A stretch of DNA of 51,626 nt, taken from positions 1 through 51,626 of the forward strand of contig QWRD01000008.1 in NCBI GenBank assembly GCA_003670575.1. The letters run 5' to 3'. Origin of the DNA: Chloroflexota bacterium. GTDB lineage: Bacteria > Chloroflexota > Dehalococcoidia > UBA2979. This document shows, in pieces, positions 17,686 to 25,237 of this stretch (positions are counted from its first letter, which is position 1; each line of letters begins with the position of its first letter). Below the pieces are notes generated by a model that did not search any database, had not been told where the DNA came from, and saw nothing but the letters and a program-made list of their open reading frames with translations. The position numbers and the translations under genes were made by a program.

Positions 17686-18342
17686 TCATCGCTCCACCAC
17701 CAGCGGGAACAGCAGCGCGCTGCCCACTGCGCTCCAAATCGCGAACACCGCCAGCAGCAGCAGCCACGGCGCACTGGGCGCGGATACATCCAGCGCGACG
17801 CCTGTGGCGCGCACGCCGGCGATCAACAGCGGCACCAGCAACGGCAGCGCCAGCACGGGCAGCAGCACCTCGCGCGACCGCACCCGCGATCCCAGGGTGG
17901 CGAGCAGCGTGGTCAGGCAAACGTACCCCACTGTCCCCACACCCACGATCACGAGCAACTCCGCCGTGACCAACGTCGTGTTGAACAGGATAGTCCCCAT
18001 GACGAGCACGGCCACCTCGATCGCCAGCAGCGCGACAAGGTTCGCGATCACCTTGCCCACGTAGAGCGCGGTGCGCGGCACCGGCGCCAGCAGCAGCGCA
18101 TCGAAGGTACCCTGCTCCACCTCGTCGGTGAATGTGCGGCTACAGGCGATGGTCCCCGCGAACAGGAACGTCACCCAGAGCACGCCCGGAAGCAGCGGGC
18201 GCACGTCGTCCGTCACGAGGTCGAACGCGAACGAGTACGTCAGCACGGTGATCGCTGCGAATGTGGCGGCGGACAGCCAACCGCTGCGATGGCGCCAGAG
18301 CAGCCGCAGGTCCTTCTCGATCACGGCCAGCGAGGCGCTCAC
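17686..18342 (-). CDS. ccmB: Heme exporter permease CcmB
   Basis: CcmB is the membrane subunit of the CcmABCD complex. The 218-residue protein has six spans and the family features EKDLRLLWRHR at the start, TFLFAGTIACSRTFTDEVEQG with the conserved acidic and glutamine residues, and SREVLLPVLALPLLVPLLIAG. I start it at GTG 18342, which overlaps the ccmA stop by 4 bases (GTGA); a longer reading adds a glycine-rich leader inside ccmA. Confidence 0.92.
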   Translation of the reverse strand: MSASLAVIEKDLRLLWRHRSGWLSAATFAAITVLTYSFAFDLVTDDVRPLLPGVLWVTFLFAGTIACSRTFTDEVEQGTFDALLLAPVPRTALYVGKVIANLVALLAIEVAVLVMGTILFNTTLVTAELLVIVGVGTVGYVCLTTLLATLGSRVRSREVLLPVLALPLLVPLLIAGVRATGVALDVSAPSAPWLLLLAVFAIWSAVGSALLFPLVVER

Positions 18343-18989
18343 GACAGCCCCACCGCCACCGCGACCCTGCCGCGCTCCAGCATCAGGCGGTCGTCCGCCC
18401 ACACGTCGATGCGGTCCACCCGATGCGTCGCGGCCAGCACGGTCATGCCCGGCGCGCGCAGCATCAGCTCGTCGAGGAGCGCCACGCCTTCGACGTCGAG
18501 GCCGGTCTCCGGCTCGTCGAGAAGCAAGACCGCCGGGCGGTGTACCAGCGCGCGCGCGATCGCCACCCGCTGGTGGTAGCCACGGGAGAGCACCGCCGTC
18601 GGCTCCTCGCGCCGACGCCAGAGGCCAAGGGCGCGCAGTAGTTCCTCGATACGCGCCTCGGCATCGACGACGCCATAGAGCCGTGCGAAGAAGCGCAGGT
18701 TCTCCAGTGGGCTCAGCGCCTCGTACAACATCGGGCTGTGGGTCAGCACACCGATGCGCCGCCGCAACTCGGCGGAGGCACCGTCGACGGGGTACCCCGC
18801 CACGCTGGCGGTTCCCCGCGAGGGCGCTGCGAGCGTGGACAGTACCGCGAGCAGTGTGGTCTTGCCGGCACCGTTCGCGCCGAGCAGCGCCGTTCGGGAG
18901 CCGGCCTCCAAGGTGAACGTGACGTCCTCAAGCACCTCGGACGCGCCGTATCGCTTCCCCAGCCCGTGAGCATCGATCGCAGCAGTCAT
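18339..18989 (-). CDS. ccmA: Heme exporter ATP-binding protein CcmA
   Basis: The 216-residue ATPase drives release of heme-loaded CcmE. Walker A (GANGAGKTT), a signature segment LSRGYHQR in place of the classical LSGGQ, Walker B (VLLLDEPETGLD) and the H-loop region (AATHRVDRID) are all present. The LSxGxxQR signature and short length fit CcmA. The ATG overlaps the end of the unassigned gene upstream by 4 bases, and its stop overlaps ccmB. Confidence 0.93.
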   Translation of the reverse strand: MTAAIDAHGLGKRYGASEVLEDVTFTLEAGSRTALLGANGAGKTTLLAVLSTLAAPSRGTASVAGYPVDGASAELRRRIGVLTHSPMLYEALSPLENLRFFARLYGVVDAEARIEELLRALGLWRRREEPTAVLSRGYHQRVAIARALVHRPAVLLLDEPETGLDVEGVALLDELMLRAPGMTVLAATHRVDRIDVWADDRLMLERGRVAVAVGLS

Positions 18990-20026
18990 GCGCTGTGCGT
19001 GCCGGACGGCGACGCCTCGGCTCCAGGGCGCCGCAGGCGCGCGACAGCCGTCACACCGCCCGCAATGACCGCCAGCGCCAACAGCACGGCCACAGCCGCG
19101 CCACGGCGCTCCACGAGGGGATTCGGGGCATTGCGGCCGGACAGTCCACGCATGGTCACCACCAGGCTCTCACCCTCGGGTGCGGCCCCTCGACGCTCGA
19201 CGACCGTCCAGCGCTCGTCATCCGCCTCACGCGAGGCAGCGCGGGCCGCTCCGGCTCCTGGCTCCACCGTGCCCCCGAAGCGCTCCGGCACCCAGACCTC
19301 CAGTCGCTCCGTCGGCAGCGGCGCAACGACTCGCACGCGATAGACGTCGACGGCGGGATCGTAGCCGACGACCAGGCTGGTGACGACGACGCTTTCGCCG
19401 GGGCGCAGCGGCTGCGTGGACGTCACGGTCTGCCCATCGACGGCGGCCAGACCGTCGATGCCCTGATCCGCCGCGACGCCGAGGATGCCTTCCGGCGCAG
19501 GCACCCGGAGCGTGACGCCGTCCGCCCCGCCCAGGTAGACGCGGTCACCGGCAGTGACCACGACATCGCGGCGCTGAAGGTGCAGCCGCGCCGCCTCCGG
19601 GTCGATCCCGCGCACCGAGACGATCGTCGAGGTGATGCGCTGCGCGGGGCGCTCTCGCGTGACTTCGTACACCATGAGTTCGCGCGCCACGATGTTCGCC
19701 TCTGGGGAGAGCAGGATCGGGACGGGGTCGAAGTACGGGACGCCCTGGTACTCGGTGCGCAGCAGGTACGTGACCGTCGCGTCAGCCGGAACCTCGAAGC
19801 GGAAGCGGCCACCCTCGGCCGTCGCGACCAGCGAGGTGACCGCGGAGGTCCGCGAGATCACGATGAGTTGGACGGACAGCGTGGGCAACGTCGCGCCGGC
19901 GCTGCCGTTGCGAATCGTGCCGCTGACGACACCCGTCGCCCGCGCCTGCGCAGCGACGTGCGAGGACGTCGAGGCTGCCAAGCCCAGGGCGACGATGCCG
20001 CACAGCAGGATCGTCAGGCGGTTCAC
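18986..20026 (-). CDS. Unassigned exported, membrane-anchored beta-rich protein inside the ccm operon
   Basis: The 346-residue protein has a clear signal peptide (RLTILLCGIVALGLAAS, cut near AAQA), an extracellular domain rich in beta strands, and one C-terminal span (residues about 310-330) followed by a positively charged tail. Residues about 33-90 (VVSGTIRNGSAGATLPTLSV, ... GRFRFEVPADATVTYLLRTE) resemble a carboxypeptidase-regulatory-like/transthyretin-type fold. I do not recognise it as a named Ccm protein. It overlaps the ccmI-like gene (4 bases) and ccmA (4 bases), so it is made together with the maturation machinery. It has almost no cysteines and no CxxCH motif. Confidence 0.8.
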   Translation of the reverse strand: MNRLTILLCGIVALGLAASTSSHVAAQARATGVVSGTIRNGSAGATLPTLSVQLIVISRTSAVTSLVATAEGGRFRFEVPADATVTYLLRTEYQGVPYFDPVPILLSPEANIVARELMVYEVTRERPAQRITSTIVSVRGIDPEAARLHLQRRDVVVTAGDRVYLGGADGVTLRVPAPEGILGVAADQGIDGLAAVDGQTVTSTQPLRPGESVVVTSLVVGYDPAVDVYRVRVVAPLPTERLEVWVPERFGGTVEPGAGAARAASREADDERWTVVERRGAAPEGESLVVTMRGLSGRNAPNPLVERRGAAVAVLLALAVIAGGVTAVARLRRPGAEASPSGTHSA

Positions 20027-20316
20027 GCCACGTCCTCGCGGCCACCGAGCGCTCGCAACGCCTCAGTAACCGCGCGCAGCCCCGGCGCGAGAGCGCGACG
20101 CCCCGCCGACCGATCGTCCGCCGAGATGCGGCCAGCCGCTGCGTCGTCGTCGAACTCCCGGAGCTCCGCGAGCAGACGGTCGCGCTCGGCAGCCAGCCGC
20201 GTTACCTCGTCGTCCGCAGGTGCGTCGACGGCCCGCGCGACTGCACTGCGAGCGGGCAGCGCCACCAGCACCGCCGCGATCAACGCGAGGCCGAGCAGGA
20301 TCGCCCACTCCATCAC
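20023..20316 (-). CDS. Short CcmI-like protein (N-terminal membrane domain only)
   Basis: The 97-residue protein has one N-terminal span (EWAILLGLALIAAVLVALP) followed by a charged helix with LAAERDRLLAELREFDDDAAAGRIS, which is the N-terminal pattern of CcmI (the YLxRDLxELDxDxxxGxLxxxE type). Full-length CcmI also has a periplasmic TPR domain that holds apocytochrome; it is absent here. It overlaps ccmH upstream and the unassigned gene downstream by 4 bases each. A role in handing over apocytochrome with CcmH/CcmF is inferred. Confidence 0.7.
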   Translation of the reverse strand: MMEWAILLGLALIAAVLVALPARSAVARAVDAPADDEVTRLAAERDRLLAELREFDDDAAAGRISADDRSAGRRALAPGLRAVTEALRALGGREDVA

Positions 20317-20795
20317 CGGCGCTCGCGATCGGCGGCGGCCTGCTCGTCCAGCCAGCGCTCGTCGGCGTCGGAGATCGGCGCGACCGGCGTCGAGTTGGCA
20401 CTACGACGCAGGCGCAGCAGGACCAGCGTGCCAACAACCGCAACCAGCGCCACCGACCCACCGACCCAGCCGAAGAGCAGCAGGTTGAACCCGCGCACCG
20501 GCACATCGGCGAGCACACGCTGCCCGTAGCGGCCCGTGAAGTAGTCGATGATCTGCTGGTCGCTCTCGCCGCCCGCCACGCGGTCACGGATCTGCGCGCG
20601 CATGTCGAAGCAGATCTGAGTCTCACACACGTCCAGTCGAAGGTTCGTACACTGCGGACAGAGCAGGCGCCGCTCGATCTGCAGCAGACGGCTGTCCGGC
20701 TCCTCCGCGCGCACATGCGCCAGCGACATCGCGCCCAGCACCGCGAGCAGCAGCAGCGGCGGCAGCAGCCGTGCGGTGTGGGAGCCGCGCATCAT
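20313..20795 (-). CDS. ccmH: Cytochrome c maturation thiol protein CcmH
   Basis: CcmH reduces the disulfide of apocytochrome before heme attachment. The 160-residue protein has a signal peptide, the redox motif LLCPQC (Cys46, Cys49), MRAQIRDRVAGGESDQQII, DYFTGRYGQRVLA, and a C-terminal membrane span in GFNLLLFGWVGG. Two further cysteines (Cys57, Cys62) follow closely, which is unusual. Three overlapping starts are possible (GTG 20798, ATG 20795, ATG 20792); the gene overlaps the ccmF stop. Confidence 0.9.
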   Translation of the reverse strand: MMRGSHTARLLPPLLLLAVLGAMSLAHVRAEEPDSRLLQIERRLLCPQCTNLRLDVCETQICFDMRAQIRDRVAGGESDQQIIDYFTGRYGQRVLADVPVRGFNLLLFGWVGGSVALVAVVGTLVLLRLRRSANSTPVAPISDADERWLDEQAAADRERR

Positions 20796-22804
20796 CACGC
20801 CTTGCTCCCCGCAGCACCGCCAGCCGGCACGGCAGCGCGCGCTGGTTCCGACGCGGGGCGCGGCACCCATGCCAACACCCCGCCGAGGATGTAGATCGCG
20901 CTCCCAATCCAGAGCCAGTTCACCAGCGGATTGACGAAGACATGCAACTCAATCGCCTCGGTGTCGTCCCAGCCCTGCAGGAACACGTACAGGTCGTCCC
21001 GTAGGGTGCTCTGCAGTCCGACGACGGTCGTCGGCTGACCGGGGAAGTTCGTGAACAGCCGTCGCGCAGGCTCCAGCAGCGCAACTTCACGCCCGCCCTG
21101 CGTCACGCTCAGTTCCGCGAAGATTTCGCTGTCGATGCCATTCGACGTGCCTTTGCGCTGGCGCAGCCCCTCGTAGGTGATGGTGCGCCCGCCGGCCTCG
21201 AACGATTCGCCCGGCGCGAGCGTGGGGCGCAACTGCTGCTGGTAGATCGTGGAGCCCACCACCGCGACTGCGATCACCGCCACGCCGAGGTGCACGAGGT
21301 ATCCGCCATACCGGCGCTGGTCACGCTCGAACAGCGAGAGCAGCGCGCCCACCCAGGGACGGCCGGTAGCGGCCCGCAGCCCCGCCGCGCCCAGCATGAA
21401 CTCGCGGACCGTCGCAAGCACCAGCATGATCGCCGCGCTAGTGGCGACGAGAGCCTCCACGTCGCGCATGCCGCCGACCCGCAGCGCGAGTGCCGCCAGC
21501 CCGGTACCCAGCAGCGGGAGCGCGAACCGACGCCGTAGCGTCTGGTTCGCCGCGCGCCGCCACGGCAACACCGTGCCAATGGCGGTCAATCCCAGCAGTA
21601 CGACCAGCAGCGGACCGACCGCGGCGTTGAAGAACGATGGACCAACGGTCACGCGCGTATCGACAAACAACTCCGAGAAGACCGGGAACAGCGTCCCGCC
21701 GAGGATGACCAGCGCAATCGCCGTGAACAGGTAGTTGTTGACGATGAGGGCGCTCTCCCGCGACAGCAGCGACTCGAAGTCATGCTCGGCGCGCAGGTAC
21801 GGCGCTCGCCACACCATCAACCCGATCGAGATCACCAGCACGGCAGCGACGAGCAGCAGGAAGTACGCGCCGATCTCTGACTGTGCGAACGAATGCACCG
21901 AGTCGACGAGCCCGCTGCGGACGTTGAACGTCCCGAACACAGCGAGGCTGAACGCTGCCACGACCAGCGCGAGGTTCCAGAGCTTCAGCATCCCTCGGCG
22001 CTCCTGCACCATCATCGAGTGCAGGAAGGCCGTCATCGGGAACAGCGGCAGGATTGCGGAGTTCTCCACGGGGTCCCAGCCCCAGTACCCACCCCAGCCG
22101 AGCACGTGGTACGCCCACCAGCCGCCAAGCAGGTTGCCGATGCTCAACACCAGCCAGGAGAGCAGCGCCCAGCGCCGTACCGCAGCGATCCAGACGCCAT
22201 CGATGCGTCCGGACATGAGCGCCGCCGCGCCCAGCGCGAATGGGACGACCGTGCTGACCAGCCCGGACAGCAGGAAGGGAGGGTGAATCAGCATCCCCGC
22301 GTCCACCAACAGGGGATTCAAACCTCGTCCGTCGGGCGGGGTGATCTCGCTCACGTGGAACGGCGAGGCAAGGAACGTGAGTGCGAACAGGAAGGCGGCC
22401 AGCACGGCGCCGCAGACGGCCGTCGCGTGCGGTGCGCCCCACGGAATCTTCGGCAGTGTCCAGCGCGCGAAGGCCGCGATGAAGAGGGACATGGACCACG
22501 TCCAGAACAGCAGCGACCCGGCCTGCTGGCTGTAGATGGACGCCCACTTCATATAGGTCTGCATCCCACGGGATGAGACCCCGGCCACGTACGCCAGCGA
22601 GAAGTCGTTGCGCAGCAGCGCCACGGCCAGCGTCCCGATGGCCACCGAGGTGAACAGCGCAGTCACCAACAGTGCCTGTCGTGCGGCACGAATCAGTAGT
22701 GGGCGACCGGCACGTAGGCCGACGGTGGCGCCCAGACACGCGAACAACGCCGCGGCGAGCGCCGTGAGCAACGAGCCCGCGCCGACCGCGGCCATCACAT
22801 TCAT
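20795..22804 (-). CDS. ccmF: Cytochrome c heme lyase subunit CcmF
   Basis: CcmF attaches heme from CcmE to apocytochrome c. The 669-residue protein has about 13-15 membrane spans, the WWD domain (GWGGYWGWDPVENSA), and conserved external histidines (AYHVLGW, FLHSMMVQERR, DSVHSFAQSEIG). A large C-terminal external domain (about residues 520-640) comes before the last span. Length and order fit System I. It lies 18 bases after ccmE. Confidence 0.95.
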   Translation of the reverse strand: MNVMAAVGAGSLLTALAAALFACLGATVGLRAGRPLLIRAARQALLVTALFTSVAIGTLAVALLRNDFSLAYVAGVSSRGMQTYMKWASIYSQQAGSLLFWTWSMSLFIAAFARWTLPKIPWGAPHATAVCGAVLAAFLFALTFLASPFHVSEITPPDGRGLNPLLVDAGMLIHPPFLLSGLVSTVVPFALGAAALMSGRIDGVWIAAVRRWALLSWLVLSIGNLLGGWWAYHVLGWGGYWGWDPVENSAILPLFPMTAFLHSMMVQERRGMLKLWNLALVVAAFSLAVFGTFNVRSGLVDSVHSFAQSEIGAYFLLLVAAVLVISIGLMVWRAPYLRAEHDFESLLSRESALIVNNYLFTAIALVILGGTLFPVFSELFVDTRVTVGPSFFNAAVGPLLVVLLGLTAIGTVLPWRRAANQTLRRRFALPLLGTGLAALALRVGGMRDVEALVATSAAIMLVLATVREFMLGAAGLRAATGRPWVGALLSLFERDQRRYGGYLVHLGVAVIAVAVVGSTIYQQQLRPTLAPGESFEAGGRTITYEGLRQRKGTSNGIDSEIFAELSVTQGGREVALLEPARRLFTNFPGQPTTVVGLQSTLRDDLYVFLQGWDDTEAIELHVFVNPLVNWLWIGSAIYILGGVLAWVPRPASEPARAAVPAGGAAGSKA

Positions 22805-22822
22805 GTCAGCGTCACCGCGCGG

Positions 22823-23302
22823 TCATCGCGGCGGCGCCGCCGGCGGGACGCCGCCGGCGGGCCCAGGCGTCGGGCTGACGAGGAACTCGTTCTCGTGCTT
22901 GATGATGACGGACGACGCCTTCAACCGACCCGGGCCGTCGGAGACGCCCTCGATCACCACGAAGGCACCCGGACCGAACAGGTTCGGCTTGATGCCGCCG
23001 TACTGGATGTCCATACGCTCGCCGTGGTCGCCGTAGATGGTGAACATCGAGGGGCGGCCGTTCGTCTCCACCACCGAGCCCTCGACGACTCGACCGCCGA
23101 CGCGCCAGCGCGTGCCGGAGTCGTCGATCTTCTGCGCAAACTCCTCGGGCGTGGCGTAGTACGACAGCGAGGAGCCCGCGGCGCGCACGGAGAGCACGGT
23201 AATCGCCACGGTGGCCAGCAGAAGCAACGCGACGAGCTTCCCTCGACGGGACCCGAGGACCCCAGGCCCGGACGCGCGCGGCTGTGGCAATGGGGCGGTC
23301 AT
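22823..23302 (-). CDS. ccmE: Heme chaperone CcmE with His-x-x-x-Phe in place of His-x-x-x-Tyr
   Basis: CcmE carries heme covalently on a histidine between CcmABCD and CcmF. The 159-residue protein has an N-terminal span (GKLVALLLLATVAITVLSV), the OB-fold barrel (YYATPEEFAQKI, RVGGRVVEGSV, DIQYGGIKPNLFGPG, FVVIEGV) and the heme site ASSVIIKHENEF. His136 should be the heme-binding residue; the usual tyrosine four positions on is Phe140. A proline/glycine-rich tail follows. Its ATG overlaps the ccmG stop. Confidence 0.92.
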   Translation of the reverse strand: MTAPLPQPRASGPGVLGSRRGKLVALLLLATVAITVLSVRAAGSSLSYYATPEEFAQKIDDSGTRWRVGGRVVEGSVVETNGRPSMFTIYGDHGERMDIQYGGIKPNLFGPGAFVVIEGVSDGPGRLKASSVIIKHENEFLVSPTPGPAGGVPPAAPPR

Positions 23303-23889
23303 CCTCGCTGCCCCGCACCGGCCGGACGGACCCCATCGACCGGACGGACACCGTCGAGTAGGGCACGCAGCTCGGGCTCACGGAGCTGCCCCAGGAAGCG
23401 TCGCTCCACCTGCAGGCCGGGCCCAAGCATGATTGCGGTGGGCAGCCGTTCCACCCCGAAGTCGAGGTACACCTCACCCTTCTGGTCGGCGACCGTGGCG
23501 AACGTCAGCCCGTACTGCTGCACAAAGGCTCTCGCATCCTTCTCAGCGTCCCAGATGTTGACTCCCACGAAGGCATACCCCCGACCTTCATATTCCGCCG
23601 CCAAGCGCTGGATGATCGGCGCCTCGTCCCGGCAGGGGAGGCACCAAGAGGCCCAGAAGTACACCAGCACCGGCCCGCCTGCATGCTCGGCGAGGTTAAA
23701 CCGGCCACCCTGGAAGGTGGGGAGGTTGAACGCCGGTGCTCGTCCGCCTGCCAGGGCGCCGCGCTCCTCGGGCCGCCCGCGGGCAAGCGCTAGCGCCAGC
23801 ACCGCCAACAGCGCGATGACCACAACAGCCACCGCGACAAGCAGCGTCCGGCGGCCAGCGGCAGAACGCGTTGACAGGCTGATCGTCAT
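23299..23889 (-). CDS. ccmG: Membrane-anchored thioredoxin-like protein (CcmG/ResA/TlpA type)
   Basis: The 196-residue protein has an N-terminal anchor (residues 15-38) and a thioredoxin fold outside the membrane: PAFNLPTFQGGRFNL, VLVYFWASWCLPCRDEAP with redox Cys83 and Cys86, GVNIWDAEKDARAFV, and the cis-proline loop ERLPTAIML. CcmG-type proteins keep apocytochrome cysteines reduced for heme ligation. It is the first gene of the ccm-cta operon and overlaps ccmE. The divergent coxB gene begins 183 bases away, so promoters of both operons share that gap. Confidence 0.9.
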   Translation of the reverse strand: MTISLSTRSAAGRRTLLVAVAVVVIALLAVLALALARGRPEERGALAGGRAPAFNLPTFQGGRFNLAEHAGGPVLVYFWASWCLPCRDEAPIIQRLAAEYEGRGYAFVGVNIWDAEKDARAFVQQYGLTFATVADQKGEVYLDFGVERLPTAIMLGPGLQVERRFLGQLREPELRALLDGVRPVDGVRPAGAGQRG

Positions 23890-24072
23890 GCCGATCGAGG
23901 CTATTCCCCGCCCGATGGGCGATCAACTGGCGGCCCGACATTACGTCTGACGCCGCCCGAAATCGTTTACTCGGCTTGACCCAACGGGCGAGCCAATGGT
24001 ACCTGTACAGCGGCTCCCTTCGGTGATGGGCATCTCAGAAGCGTAGTGGGCGAGCCAACGAAGGGGGACGGG

Positions 24073-25128
24073 GTGGACGACACTCGCTGGGCTCGGGCCC
24101 GGGCTCAGACGCAGCGATTCCTCCCCGTGATGGCGCTTGCCGTCGTGGCAGTGCTGGCCGCGGCGTGCGAGACGAATCTTCCGCAAAGCACCACCGTCAT
24201 TGAGGGGTCGCACAACGCGACCCTCTGGGTGCCCTACCGCATGGTCTTCATCCTGGCTGCCATCGTCTTCGTGGCCGTCATGGCGCTGACGGTCATCTTC
24301 AGCATCACTTACCGGGAGCGCCCCGGCCGCACAGCGCGGCAGTTCCACGGCAACACTCGTCTGGAGATCGTCTGGACGCTCATCCCGATCATCATCGTGA
24401 CCCTGATCTCCGTCCCCACCGTGAACGCCATCGTCGCGGAGGCTCAGCCGATCGCCGCCAACGCGCTCCGCGTGGACGCGATCGGGCACCAGTGGTGGTT
24501 CGAGTTCGTCTACCTCGACGAGAAGGTGACGACCGCGAACGAGCTGCACATCCCGGAAGGCCGGGAGGTGGCGTTCAACCTGAAGTCCGTGGACGTGATC
24601 CATTCCTTCTGGGTGCCGCAATTGGCGGGTAAGACAGACATGGTTCCGGGACACGTCAACGACATCAAGTTCACGGCGCTGCGTGCGCGCCCTGAGCCGT
24701 ACCTTGGCCAGTGCGCCGAGTTCTGCGGCACCAGTCACGCCAACATGCGATTCCGCGTCTTCGTGCACACCGAGGCTGACTTCGCCGCGTGGCTGAAGAG
24801 CGCCGCTGCCAACGGCGCTAATCCCGCAAGCGCGCTGGAGAAGCAGGGGCAAGAGATTTTCATGCGCAGCGCGTGCATCGGCTGCCACACGGTCCAGGGC
24901 TCCGCGGCCGCCGGCAAGGTAGGCCCCGATCTCACACACGTAGGTTCACGCACCACCATCGGCTCCGGCATCCTGGTGAACACACCGGAAACGCTGGAGA
25001 AGTGGATCGCCAACTCGGCTGACGTGAAGCCGGGCTCGAAGATGCCCCCGATGGCGAAGTCCGACGGTGGCGCGCTGAGCAAGGAAGAAATCACCGCCGT
25101 TGCGGCGTACCTGTCAGGACTGAAGTAG
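24073..25128 (+). CDS. coxB: Cytochrome c oxidase subunit II with fused cytochrome c domain (caa3 type)
   Basis: The 351-residue protein has a lipoprotein-type signal (LAVVAVLAAAC), two membrane spans (RMVFILAAIVFVAVMALTVI and LEIVWTLIPIIIVTLISVPT), then the cupredoxin CuA domain with GHQWWFEF, DVIHSFWVP and the CuA ligands in GQCAEFCGTSHANM. A C-terminal cytochrome c domain follows (SACIGCHTVQG for heme attachment; SKMPPM as distal ligand region). The fused heme makes the enzyme caa3-like, able to take electrons from soluble or membrane cytochrome c. The start GTG 24073 follows a GGGGGA site by about 6 bases. Confidence 0.95.
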   Translation: MDDTRWARARAQTQRFLPVMALAVVAVLAAACETNLPQSTTVIEGSHNATLWVPYRMVFILAAIVFVAVMALTVIFSITYRERPGRTARQFHGNTRLEIVWTLIPIIIVTLISVPTVNAIVAEAQPIAANALRVDAIGHQWWFEFVYLDEKVTTANELHIPEGREVAFNLKSVDVIHSFWVPQLAGKTDMVPGHVNDIKFTALRARPEPYLGQCAEFCGTSHANMRFRVFVHTEADFAAWLKSAAANGANPASALEKQGQEIFMRSACIGCHTVQGSAAAGKVGPDLTHVGSRTTIGSGILVNTPETLEKWIANSADVKPGSKMPPMAKSDGGALSKEEITAVAAYLSGLK

Positions 25129-25139
25129 CCGAGCAAGCC

Positions 25140-25175
25140 GCCGCGCAGCACCTCCACATCGAGGTACTGCGCGGC
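25140..25175 (+). other. Stem-loop between coxB and coxA
   Basis: Just after the coxB stop, GCCGCGCAG (25140-25148) pairs perfectly with CTGCGCGGC (25167-25175), and CCTC pairs with GAGG further inside. A second, smaller hairpin (GGGCGG 25201-25206 with CCGCCC 25212-25217) follows. There is no U-tract, so this is more likely an mRNA-processing or stability element, or a weak attenuator, than a full terminator. It could set the ratio of subunit II to the rest. Confidence 0.5.
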
Positions 25176-25237
25176 GTATCCGCATCCAGCGCAGGGCAGC
25201 GGGCGGACGGCCCGCCCGCCACGGGAGAGGCATCGAG

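Noticed and set aside
23890-24072. TTGACC at 23976 as a -35 box for the cox operon
   Set aside because: No -10-like hexamer lies at 16-18 bases (GTACCT or TACCTG only), so I do not call a promoter, though the divergent gap must contain one.
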